Translations under genes and position numbers: made by a program | Notes under the pieces: model-generated | Told to the model about the DNA's origin: nothing | Databases searched by the model: none | Seen by the model: the letters and a program-made list of their open reading frames with translations, nothing else | Source of the DNA: an uncultured bacterium | GTDB lineage: Bacteria; Planctomycetota; UBA1135; UBA2386 | Direction of reading: 5' to 3' | Assembly (NCBI GenBank): GCA_938003515.1 | Contig: CALKYL010000295.1 | Span: 1-7,280 of the forward strand | Length of the DNA stretch: 7,280 nt | Part shown: piece after piece, positions 1 through 6,020 of the stretch | Numbering within the stretch: the stretch's first letter is position 1 | Layout of the letters: each line of letters begins with the position of its first letter

Positions 1-49
1 GCGACCACCGAGATCTACACTCTTTCCCTACACGACGCTCTTCCGATCT
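1..49 (+). other. Illumina P5/TruSeq adapter contamination (not genomic)
   Basis: Bases 1-49 match the last 49 bases of the Illumina universal (P5) adapter, beginning at its GCGACCACCGAG segment and ending with the CTCTTCCGATCT read-primer end. The base composition differs sharply from the GC-rich DNA that follows. The biological sequence begins at about base 50, in the middle of alaS. Read on the minus strand, this segment gives the peptide tail EIGRASCRERV, a known signature of adapter read-in within predicted proteins. The contig should be trimmed here. Confidence 0.98.
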
Positions 50-50
50 C

Positions 51-800
51 GTGCAGGCGCTCGCCGTGGCGAGGCAGAGCGGCTTCGTCGCGCTGTTCGG
101 CGAGAAGTACGGCGACCGCGTGCGCACGCTGCAGGTCGGCGAGTTCTCGAAGGAGCTGTGCGGCGGCACGCACGTGCGCAACACGGGCAACATCGGCCTG
201 TTCCGGATCGTCGCCGAGACGGCGGTCGCGGCCGGCACGCGGCGCATCGAGGCGGTCACCGGCACCGCCGCGCTGCAGCTCGTGCGCGACGAGCGCCAGC
301 ACCTCGGCGAACTCGCCGCGATGCTCAAGGTCGCGCCGGCGAAGGTGCCCGCGCGCGTGGCCGAGCTCGCCGACGAGCTCAAGCGCACCAGAAAAGAGCT
401 CGAGAAGGCGCTGGCGCCGGACTTCGACCACGAGCTCGGCCGGCTGAAGGAGCACGTCGAGGTCAAGGACGGCGTGCAGACCGTCGTGTTCGAGCGACCC
501 GGCCTCGCGACCAAGGACGCCCAGGAGCTGCTGCGGCGGGCGGAGCAGGAGCTGCAGCCGTTCGCCGGGGTCGTGCTCAGCGTGGCCGACGACGCCGTGC
601 TCGTCGTGGTCGTCGTCTCGAAGGACCTGACCGGGCGCGTGCAGGCGGGCAGCCTGGTCAAGGAGCTGACCGGCCTGATGGGGGGCGGCGGCGGCGGCCG
701 GCCGGACCAGGCGCAGGGCAAGGGGCGCGACGTGCAGAAGGCCTCCGCGGCGGCGGCCGCCGCGCGGGACGCGCTGCAGGCGGCCGGCTGGCGGCCCTGA
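51..800 (+). CDS. alaS: Alanyl-tRNA synthetase, C-terminal part (5'-truncated)
   Basis: AlaRS charges tRNA-Ala with alanine in the cytoplasm and hydrolyses mischarged Ser- or Gly-tRNA-Ala. Only about the last 250 residues are present; the full enzyme is usually about 870-890 residues, so the aminoacylation domain and the start of the editing domain are missing. The fragment begins in the editing domain with LFGEKYGD (about residues 15-22), followed by the CGGTH zinc motif (Cys37, His41 of the fragment), then TGNIG and RRIEAVTG. A charged helical stretch follows (about residues 86-125). The C-terminal DHHA1-type domain has a glycine run followed by GRPDQAQGKG, as in other AlaRS proteins. The GTG at 51 is not a real start: the gene is cut by the contig end and joined to adapter. 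The stop is TGA at 798-800. Confidence 0.95.
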   Translation: MQALAVARQSGFVALFGEKYGDRVRTLQVGEFSKELCGGTHVRNTGNIGLFRIVAETAVAAGTRRIEAVTGTAALQLVRDERQHLGELAAMLKVAPAKVPARVAELADELKRTRKELEKALAPDFDHELGRLKEHVEVKDGVQTVVFERPGLATKDAQELLRRAEQELQPFAGVVLSVADDAVLVVVVVSKDLTGRVQAGSLVKELTGLMGGGGGGRPDQAQGKGRDVQKASAAAAAARDALQAAGWRP

Positions 801-806
801 GCCGGA

Positions 807-836
807 CGGGCGCGGCCGGGCCGGACGGCCGCCCCG
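807..836 (+). terminator. GC-rich hairpin just after alaS, possible terminator
   Basis: Six bases after the alaS stop, CGGG plus GCGGCC (807-817, with one bulged C at 811) can pair with GGCCGC plus CCCG (827-836) around a 9-base loop. This gives about 10 GC pairs. There is no T-run after it, only CCGTT, so it is not a canonical intrinsic terminator. Its place between the alaS stop and a promoter-like sequence fits a transcription boundary, but in DNA this GC-rich such pairing can arise by chance. Confidence 0.35.
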
Positions 837-839
837 CCG

Positions 840-867
840 TTGACTTCGCGGCGGCGGTCCGTAACCT
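840..867 (+). promoter_or_regulatory. Candidate sigma-70-type promoter for rpmF and the fab cluster
   Basis: TTGACT at 840-845 matches the -35 consensus at five of six positions. Sixteen bases later TAACCT at 862-867 keeps the three most important -10 positions (T, A and the final T). Transcription would start near 873-876 and leave a leader of about 65 bases before the rpmF ATG at 940. The site lies in the alaS-rpmF gap, just after a GC hairpin, where a promoter for the fatty-acid cluster would be expected. No transcript data are available. Confidence 0.5.
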
Positions 868-895
868 CCCCTGCCCTTCAAATTGGCCTGCTGAC

Positions 896-913
896 GCCGC
901 GACGGTTCGCGGC
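896..913 (+). promoter_or_regulatory. Leader hairpin upstream of rpmF
   Basis: GCCGCGA (896-902) and TCGCGGC (907-913) form a perfect 7-bp stem with a CGGT tetraloop, ending 26 bases before the rpmF start. The self-complementary GCCGCGCGGC at 912-921 overlaps its right arm at 912-913, so the two structures would compete. This could be a post-transcriptional control element in a ribosomal-protein leader, but it is not a leader type I recognise and may be a by-product of high GC. Confidence 0.25.
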
Positions 914-939
914 CGCGCGGCGGGCAGCAAGGCACTCCC

Positions 940-1128
940 ATGGCGAATCCAAAGCGCAGGACGAGTCGGGCTCGCAAGGGCAATCGGCGCGCCCACCTGG
1001 CCCTCTCCCGGACGCAGCTGGTGCGCTGCACCCACTGCGGGTCGATGATCCGTCCGCACACGATCTGCAAGGCCTGCGGCCACTACCGCGGCCGTCAGAT
1101 CCTCGTCTCCGACTCCGCCGTCAACTGA
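940..1128 (+). CDS. rpmF: 50S ribosomal protein L32 (zinc-ribbon form)
   Basis: L32 is a small basic protein of the large ribosomal subunit. The 62-residue product has the typical start MANPKRRTSRARKGNRRAH, rich in Arg and Lys, which threads into rRNA. A four-cysteine zinc ribbon follows: CTHC (about residues 30-33) and CKAC (about 43-46). The PHTIC and CGHYRGRQ segments are also typical of L32. The ATG at 940 is the family's usual start; the AAGG at 929-932 is a modest ribosome-binding site 7 bases upstream. rpmF classically heads the plsX-fab cluster, often with the DUF177/yceD gene before it. Here alaS precedes it and no yceD is present. With all four cysteines kept, this is the zinc-dependent paralogue type. 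Confidence 0.95.
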   Translation: MANPKRRTSRARKGNRRAHLALSRTQLVRCTHCGSMIRPHTICKACGHYRGRQILVSDSAVN

Positions 1129-1203
1129 TCCGGCTCGGGGCGGGCGCGCTCCGCCGTCGGCGCGGCGCCTCGTGACGGCACGACGGCCGCGCACCAGACG
1201 GAC

Positions 1204-1215
1204 CGGCGCGCGCCG
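1204..1215. repeat. Perfect 12-bp palindrome in the rpmF-plsX gap
   Basis: CGGCGCGCGCCG at 1204-1215 is a perfect self-complementary sequence in the 157-base gap between rpmF and plsX. The rest of the gap shows no convincing promoter or terminator. A palindrome could be a repressor site, but alternating GC runs are common at this base composition, so the functional claim is weak. Confidence 0.25.
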
Positions 1216-1285
1216 CTCGACCGAGAGGTGACACCGCGCACGACCGCCCGGCCTTCGGAACGCCACCCCTCACGCCCTCCTCCCC

Positions 1286-2359
1286 ATGACCAGGATTGTC
1301 CTCGACGCAGTCGGCGGCGACCACGCGCCGCAGGAAACCGTGGCCGGCGTCGTCGCGGCGCTGCAGCAGGGCTACGTGGACGCCGGGCAGATCGTGCTGA
1401 CGGGCCCGGAGGCGCTGGTGCGCCAGCAGCTGGTCACCGCAGGACTCGGCGCGGACGCGATCGAGATCGTCGACGCGCCCGACGTCCTGACCGGCGACGA
1501 CTCGCCGACCGACGCGATGCGCAAGAAGGCGAAGAACAGCATCGCCGTCGGCGTGCGCCTCGTGAAGGAGGGCCGCGCCGGCGCGTTCGTCAGCGCGGGC
1601 TCGACCGGCACCGTCGTCGCGGCGGCGACGCTCGGCCTGCGCTGCCTCGAGGGCATCCGTCGCCCGGCGATCGGCGCGATCATCCACGGCGAGAAGCACC
1701 CGTTCCTGGTGCTCGACGTCGGCGCCAACCCGCAGCCGAAGGCGCACCACCTGGCGCAGTACGCGTTGATGGGCAGCGCCTACTACGGCGGCACGTTCGG
1801 CATCGCCGAGCCGCGCGTCGGCGTGCTGAACATCGGCAGCGAGGAGCTCAAGGGAAACACGCTCGTGCGCGAGGCGCGCGCCTTGATGAAGCAGCTGCCG
1901 ATCCGCTTCGGCGGCAACGTCGAGGGCGTCGAGGTGTTCTCCGGCGACTTCCACGTGGTCGTCACCGACGGCTTCACCGGCAACGTGCTGCTGAAGGTCA
2001 GCGAAGGCGTCGCCGAATACCTGCTGCGCACGATGTTCGGGCTGATGAAGCAGGCCGGCGTCGACGGCGCGCACGTGAAGCAGGTGCAGAGCGCCGTGAT
2101 GCCTCGCGTCGACTTCAGCGAGTACGGCGGCGCCCTGCTGCTCGGCGTCGAGGGCGTCGTGACGATCTGCCACGGCCGGTCGCGCGCGCCCGCGTTCGCC
2201 AACGCGCTGCGCTTCGCCAACCGCGCGCTCGAGGCCAAGGTCAACGAGCACATCGTGCAGGCGGCGCGCTCGGTGAGCCTCGGCGGCGCGGACGCAGGGC
2301 CGTCCGCCGCCGGCGGCACGCCCAAGAGCGACGTCCCGAACGGCCAGCCCAACGCATGA
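1286..2359 (+). CDS. plsX: Phosphate acyltransferase PlsX (acyl-ACP:phosphate acyltransferase)
   Basis: PlsX transfers the acyl group from acyl-ACP to inorganic phosphate. The acyl-phosphate made feeds PlsY, the first acylation step of membrane phospholipid synthesis. The 357-residue product carries the family landmarks: LDAVGGDHAP at about residues 6-15 (most relatives have MGGD, here VGGD), SAGSTG at 103-108, LDVGAN, DGFTGNV at 228-234 and EYGGALLLGVEGV at 279-291. The last 25 or so residues are a Gly/Ala/Pro-rich tail outside the conserved core. The ATG at 1286 fits the family start, but no Shine-Dalgarno precedes it: the bases upstream are a pyrimidine tract, CACGCCCTCCTCCCC. The stop (2357-2359) lies 13 bases before fabH, suggesting one transcript. 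Confidence 0.95.
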   Translation: MTRIVLDAVGGDHAPQETVAGVVAALQQGYVDAGQIVLTGPEALVRQQLVTAGLGADAIEIVDAPDVLTGDDSPTDAMRKKAKNSIAVGVRLVKEGRAGAFVSAGSTGTVVAAATLGLRCLEGIRRPAIGAIIHGEKHPFLVLDVGANPQPKAHHLAQYALMGSAYYGGTFGIAEPRVGVLNIGSEELKGNTLVREARALMKQLPIRFGGNVEGVEVFSGDFHVVVTDGFTGNVLLKVSEGVAEYLLRTMFGLMKQAGVDGAHVKQVQSAVMPRVDFSEYGGALLLGVEGVVTICHGRSRAPAFANALRFANRALEAKVNEHIVQAARSVSLGGADAGPSAAGGTPKSDVPNGQPNA

Positions 2360-2380
2360 CGAGGTCCGACGCATGACGAG
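2352..2380 (+). repeat. 12-base direct repeat at the plsX-fabH junction
   Basis: ACGCATGACGAG occurs at 2352-2363 and again at 2369-2380, a 17-base period. The first copy holds the plsX stop (overlapping ATGA) and the GAGG at 2361-2364 that acts as the fabH ribosome-binding site. The second copy holds the fabH ATG at 2373. It may reflect a small local duplication at the gene boundary. Confidence 0.6.
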
Positions 2381-3361
2381 CACAGGAGCGAGTTCGCTGC
2401 GGCCGGTCGGGATCGCCGGTCTCGGCCGCTACGTGCCCGAGCGCAAGCTGACCAACTTCGACCTCGAGCAGATGGTCGACACGTCCGACGAGTGGATCGT
2501 GCAGCGCACCGGCATCCGCGAGCGCCGCATCGCCGGTGAAGACCAGTTCACCAGCACGCTCGCGCTGCACGCCGCGCGCCAGGCGCTCGAGGACGCGGCG
2601 ATGGACCCCGAGGAGATCGACCTGATCCTGTGCGCGACGGTCACCGCCGACCAGCCATTCCCGGCGACCGCGTGCCGCCTCGGCACCGACCTCGGCGCGA
2701 AGAACGCCGGCGGGTTCGACGTGGCGGCCGCGTGCAGCGGCTTCGTGTTCGCCTCGCAGGTCGCGGCCAACATGATCAAGAGCGGCCAGCACCAGCGGGT
2801 GCTCGTCGTCGGCGCCGAGATCCTCAGCCGGATCCTCGACTACGAGGACCGCAACACCTGCGTCCTGTTCGGCGACGGCGCCGGCGCGGCGGTCTACGCG
2901 CCGCTCGACCGCGCCGGCCGCGGCGAATACCTCGGCGGCTCGATCGCGATGGCGGGCGGCGCCGAGGACGTGCTCGCGCAGCCCGGCGGCGGCAGCCGCC
3001 ATCAGGCCACCGCCGAGCCGGTGGGGGAGCGGCCGCACTCGATGAAGGTGGGCGGCACGACGGTGGCGACCGTGGCCCCCACGCTGCAGCTGGGCGGGTC
3101 GTTTCGCGTCGAGAGGACGTGGCCCTGATCGTGCCGCACCAGGTCAACCAGCGCATCATCGAGTCGGCGATGGAGCAGGTCGGGCTGCCGATGGACCTCG
3201 TGTTCAGCAACATCGACCGCTACGGCAACACGTCGGCGGCGTCGGTGCCGATCGCGCTGCGCGAGGCGCTCGAAGCCGGCCGGCTCGAGAAGGGCAAGCT
3301 CGTCGTCATGCCGGCGTTCGGGGCCGGCATGGCGTGGGGACACCTGTTGCTGCGCTGGTGA
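2373..3361 (+). CDS. fabH: Beta-ketoacyl-ACP synthase III (FabH), reading frame interrupted
   Basis: FabH starts fatty-acid chains by condensing acetyl-CoA (or another acyl-CoA) with malonyl-ACP. The frame from 2373 reads as normal Fab[11 protein letters not shown], the [12 protein letters not shown] motif and [10 protein letters not shown] with the active-site cysteine at residue 121. It runs to about MKVGG (3042) and then degenerates to a stop at 3128. Family sequence resumes in another frame (relative -1/+2) at [11 protein letters not shown] (3116), with catalytic His (codon 3137-3139), then GNTSAASVP with catalytic Asn (3227-3229), FGAGMAWG, and a stop at 3359-3361. All three catalytic residues are therefore present but split over two frames. 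The start has a good GAGG site 8 bases upstream. Assembly error seems more likely than a true pseudogene, because the fab genes on either side are intact. Confidence 0.85.
3056..3115 (+). other. Frame break and degraded segment within fabH
   Basis: The Met codon of MKVGG (3042) and the DVALIVPHQ segment (3116) are 74 bases apart. In E. coli FabH, from memory, the equivalent stretch is 30 codons, so about 16 bases appear to be missing, and the remainder does not resemble FabH in any frame. The region that should encode the helix before the catalytic His is therefore both shortened and scrambled, not merely hit by a one-base indel. Confidence 0.7.
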
Positions 3362-3398
3362 CGGCGCGGACGAGCACCAGACGAGCTGGGAGCGAAGG

Positions 3399-4175
3399 AT
3401 GAACCTCGACGGCAAGGTGGCACTCGTGACGGGCGCGTCCCGCGGCATCGGCCGCGCGATCGCCGTCGAACTGGCGCGGCACGGCGCCGAGGTGTTCTGC
3501 ACGTCGACCAAGGCGTCGGGCTGCGACGAGACGCTCGCCGAGATCGCGGCGCTCGACGGCGCTGCTGCCGACGGCCGGGGCTCCGACGGCGCGCGCCGCG
3601 CGCACGCGCTCGTCGCCGACGTCGCCGACGCCGACTCGGTCGCGGCGCTCGCGACCGCGGTGCTCGACGCGGCGGGCCGCATCGACTGCCTGGTCAACAA
3701 CGCCGGCGTGACCCGCGATGGCCTGTTCCTGCGCATGTCGCCCGAGGACTTCGACGCGGTCGTCGGCACCAACCTGCGCGGCGCCTTCCTGGTCACGAAG
3801 GCGTTCGCCCGGGCGCTCGCCAAGGCGCGCGGGGGCCGCATCGTCAACATCGGCTCGGTCGTAGGCTTGACGGGCAATGCCGGACAGGCAAACTACGCGG
3901 CCAGCAAGGCGGGCCTGGTCGGGCTGACGAAGTCGTTGGCCCACGAGCTCGCCGGGCGAGGCGTCACCGCCAACGTCGTGGCGCCCGGATTCATCGAAAC
4001 GGACATGACCCGAGGGCTCACCGACGACGTCAAGGCCGCGATGCTCCAGCGCATCCCGCTGCAGCGCCTCGGCCGACCCGAAGACGTCGCCCACGCGGTG
4101 GCCTTCCTGTGCAGTGACGCCGGCGCCTACATCACCGGGCAGACGCTCGTTGTGGACGGCGGCATGACCATGTAG
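3399..4175 (+). CDS. fabG: 3-oxoacyl-ACP reductase FabG (SDR family)
   Basis: FabG reduces beta-ketoacyl-ACP to beta-hydroxyacyl-ACP with NADPH, the first reductive step of each elongation cycle. The 258-residue product is a classical short-chain dehydrogenase: TGASRGIG cofactor motif at residues 11-18, NNAG at 100-103, catalytic Asn125, Ser153, Tyr166 and Lys170 (YAASK), then [11 protein letters not shown] and a GGMTM end. It is about 14 residues longer than E. coli FabG; the extra part is a Gly/Ala/Asp/Arg-rich stretch at about residues 53-68, between the Rossmann start and NNAG. The ATG at 3399 has GGGAG at 3388-3392, 6 bases upstream. It follows fabH by 37 bases. That gap leaves no room for fabD, which commonly lies here. 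Confidence 0.95.
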   Translation: MNLDGKVALVTGASRGIGRAIAVELARHGAEVFCTSTKASGCDETLAEIAALDGAAADGRGSDGARRAHALVADVADADSVAALATAVLDAAGRIDCLVNNAGVTRDGLFLRMSPEDFDAVVGTNLRGAFLVTKAFARALAKARGGRIVNIGSVVGLTGNAGQANYAASKAGLVGLTKSLAHELAGRGVTANVVAPGFIETDMTRGLTDDVKAAMLQRIPLQRLGRPEDVAHAVAFLCSDAGAYITGQTLVVDGGMTM

Positions 4176-4221
4176 CTACTCTCCGGCGCAGCCACCCTCT
4201 ACCTTCCGGCGCGGCCACTCT
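4176..4221 (+). repeat. Imperfect 23-base tandem repeat between fabG and acpP
   Basis: Directly after the fabG stop, two copies lie head to tail at 4176-4198 and 4199-4221. They share CTAC, then TCCGGCGC, an A/G difference, GCCAC, and a final CTCT-like end with a one-base offset. The remainder of the 165-base gap (4222-4340) shows only the acpP ribosome-binding site. The repeat could be a pair of binding sites upstream of acpP or a simple duplication; nothing in the sequence decides this. Confidence 0.5.
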
Positions 4222-4340
4222 GGGCTGCCCACCCGTTCGCACCTGGACGATGTCGTTCGAGCCAGGTCACCCGAACCCCGCTCCGCCGCCACGACCCGGG
4301 CGGACATCGCGTTTTCCCAAGACCGTACGAGGCAAGCAAA

Positions 4341-4586
4341 GTGTCGAAGACCGACAACATCGAAGAGCGCGTCCACAACATCGTCTGCGAACAGCTGGGC
4401 ACGACCCGCGACAAGATCTCGGCCGAGACGTCGTTCATCAACGACCTCGGCGCCGACTCGCTCGACACCGTCGAGCTGGTCATGGAGTTCGAGGACGAGT
4501 TCGAGATCAACATCCCGGACGAGGACGCCGAGAAGATCCAGACCGTCGGCGACGCCGTGAAGTACATCACCGGCAAGCTGAGCTGA
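4341..4586 (+). CDS. acpP: Acyl carrier protein
   Basis: ACP carries growing acyl chains on a 4'-phosphopantetheine arm through every step of fatty-acid synthesis and delivers them to PlsX and others. The 81-residue product is acidic and of standard length. The attachment site is Ser40 in [14 protein letters not shown], the signature recognised by holo-ACP synthase. The later [21 protein letters not shown] (split here: acidic helix, then IPDEDAEKI) is the usual helix II-III region. The start is GTG at 4341, with GAGG at 4329-4332 eight bases upstream; no better ATG lies in frame. It sits between fabG and fabF, as in many bacteria. Confidence 0.97.
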   Translation: MSKTDNIEERVHNIVCEQLGTTRDKISAETSFINDLGADSLDTVELVMEFEDEFEINIPDEDAEKIQTVGDAVKYITGKLS

Positions 4587-4606
4587 TCGGCGATCCGGAC
4601 CCGTCC

Positions 4607-4627
4607 GCCCGGCGCCGCGCGCCGGGC
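4607..4627 (+). terminator. Perfect 9-bp GC hairpin between acpP and fabF
   Basis: GCCCGGCGC (4607-4615) pairs without mismatch with GCGCCGGGC (4619-4627) around a CGC loop, 20 bases after the acpP stop and 18 before the fabF start. No T-run follows, so complete termination is unlikely. A stable hairpin here could cause partial termination or protect the acpP transcript end, raising ACP output relative to FabF; that role is an inference. The fabF ribosome-binding site at 4635-4638 lies just downstream and is not part of the stem. Confidence 0.45.
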
Positions 4628-4645
4628 CCGTCGTAGGACACAACG

Positions 4646-5884
4646 ATGAGCAGACGTCGCGTCGTGATCACCGGGGTCGGCACGGTCTCGTCCCTGGGCC
4701 TCGATCTGTCCACCACGTGGGCCAACATGCTGGCCGGCAAGTCCGGCGCCGGCACGATCACCCGGTTCGACACGACGAACCACACGTGCAAGTTCGCGTG
4801 CGAGGTCTGGGACTGGGACGCCGAGCGGTTCTTCCCCAAGACCGAGTCGAAGCGCCTCGACAAGTTCACGATGTACTACCTCGTCGCCGCCGACGAGGCG
4901 ATGAAGGCGGCGGGCCTCGACATGGCGAAGGAGGACCGCCTGCGCGCCGGCTGCATCACCGGCACCGGCATCGGCGGCATCCACGAGATCGAGGCCAGCA
5001 AGGTCCTGCAGATCGAGCGCGGCGCCGGGCGCATCAGCCCGTTCTTCATCCCGAAGATCATGGCCAACGCGATGGCCGGCCAGGCGGCGATCCGCTTCGG
5101 CCTGATGGGCACCTGCTACGTGACGTCGTCGGCGTGCGCGAGCGCCAGCCACGCGATCGGGCTCGCGATGCGCACGATCCAGTGGGGCGAGGCCGACATG
5201 ATGCTGACCGGCGGCTCCGAGGCAGCGACGACCGAGCTCGGTCTCGGCGGCTTCTGCGCCCTCAAGGCCGTCTCGACGCGCAACGACGACCCCAAGCGGG
5301 CGTCGCGGCCGTTCGACAAGGACCGCGACGGCTTCGTGATGGGCGAGGGCGCGGCGGCGATCGTGCTCGAGGAGTACGAGCACGCGAAGCGCCGCGGCGC
5401 CGACATCCTGTGCGAGCTGAAGGGCTACGGCTCGACCGACGACGCCTTCCACATCACCGCGCCCAACGAGGACGCGGACGGCCCGACCCGCGCGATGCAG
5501 CAGGCGCTCAAGGACGCGGGCGTCGCCGGCGACCAGGTGCAGTACGTCAACGCGCACGGCACCAGCACCTTCCTCAACGACAAGATCGAGACCGCCGCGA
5601 TCAAGCGCGTCTTCGGCGACCACGCCAGGAGGCTGTGCGTCTCGTCGACCAAGTCGATGGTCGGCCACCTGCTCGGCGCGTCCGGCGCGATCGAGCTGGT
5701 CGCGTGCGCGATGGCGATCCGCGAGGGCCGCGTGCACCCGACGATCAACTACGAGACGCCGGACCCCGACTGCGATCTCGACTACGTGCCGAACGAGTCG
5801 CGCGAGCTGGCCGTGCAGCACGCGCTGAGCAACTCGCTCGGCTTCGGCGGCCACAACACGAGCCTGCTGCTCGGCCGCATCTGA
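4646..5884 (+). CDS. fabF: Beta-ketoacyl-ACP synthase II (FabF)
   Basis: FabF condenses malonyl-ACP with a growing acyl-ACP, extending the chain by two carbons. The 412-residue product has full family length and the Cys-His-His active site: Cys164 in SSACASASHA, His304 in NAHGTST and His341 in STKSMVGHLLGASGA, with the conserved Lys336. RRRVVITGVG opens the protein and NSLGFGGHN closes it, both typical. These residues sit one position after those of E. coli FabF (Cys163, His303, His340), so no large indel is likely. The ATG at 4646 has AGGA at 4635-4638, seven bases upstream. It lies 59 bases after acpP, with a strong hairpin in the gap, and is the last recognisable fatty-acid gene here. Confidence 0.96.
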   Translation: MSRRRVVITGVGTVSSLGLDLSTTWANMLAGKSGAGTITRFDTTNHTCKFACEVWDWDAERFFPKTESKRLDKFTMYYLVAADEAMKAAGLDMAKEDRLRAGCITGTGIGGIHEIEASKVLQIERGAGRISPFFIPKIMANAMAGQAAIRFGLMGTCYVTSSACASASHAIGLAMRTIQWGEADMMLTGGSEAATTELGLGGFCALKAVSTRNDDPKRASRPFDKDRDGFVMGEGAAAIVLEEYEHAKRRGADILCELKGYGSTDDAFHITAPNEDADGPTRAMQQALKDAGVAGDQVQYVNAHGTSTFLNDKIETAAIKRVFGDHARRLCVSSTKSMVGHLLGASGAIELVACAMAIREGRVHPTINYETPDPDCDLDYVPNESRELAVQHALSNSLGFGGHNTSLLLGRI

Positions 5885-5924
5885 CCGCGCGCGCGGCTAC
5901 GGCCCGCGCCGCGCCGCGCGGCGC
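5885..5924 (+). terminator. GC palindrome and hairpin after fabF, possible transcript end
   Basis: The perfect 12-base palindrome CCGCGCGCGCGG (5885-5896) starts at the first base after the fabF stop. A second element pairs GCGCCGCG (5906-5913) with CGCGGCGC (5917-5924) around a CCG loop. No T-run follows. These could mark the end of the fab transcript before the next gene, which starts at 6021. In such GC-rich DNA the evidence is weak. The rest of the gap (5925-6010) shows no convincing promoter. Confidence 0.3.
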
Positions 5925-6020
5925 CGCCGCGGTTGCCCACGGGCCCATTGCACCGCGTCGCCCCAGCCGTTACGCCTGGGCCGCGAACGAACGCCCTTTC
6001 GAACCCCGCCAGGAGTCGCC

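Noticed and set aside
15..1070. Long minus-strand frame across alaS and rpmF
   Set aside because: It is antisense to two clear genes and its apparent C-terminal tail (EIGRASCRERV) is translated adapter. High GC leaves antisense frames open by chance.
1228..2376. Plus-strand frame starting at GTG after GAGAGG, overlapping plsX
   Set aside because: The SD-like GAGAGG is attractive but the product is an Arg/Ala-rich out-of-frame reading of plsX with no family match.
1121..2383. Minus-strand frame of about 420 codons opposite plsX
   Set aside because: Composition is Arg/Ala/His-rich with no family motif, and it mirrors plsX codon positions. It is a GC shadow.
4199..5854. Minus-strand frame of about 550 codons opposite acpP and fabF
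   Set aside because: It spans two well-identified + strand genes and a gap, has no recognisable domains, and is biased like a shadow frame.
4646..5884. Whether fabF is a polyketide synthase-type KS and the window part of a natural-product cluster
   Set aside because: Discrete FabF length, Cys-His-His residues close to E. coli positions, and neighbours acpP, fabG and plsX indicate primary fatty-acid synthesis. No chain-length-factor partner or tailoring gene is present.
5948..5976. Possible promoter TTGCAC, 17-base spacer, TACGCC upstream of the 111-residue gene
   Set aside because: The -10 box keeps only the first two consensus bases and lacks the final T, so it is not separable from background.
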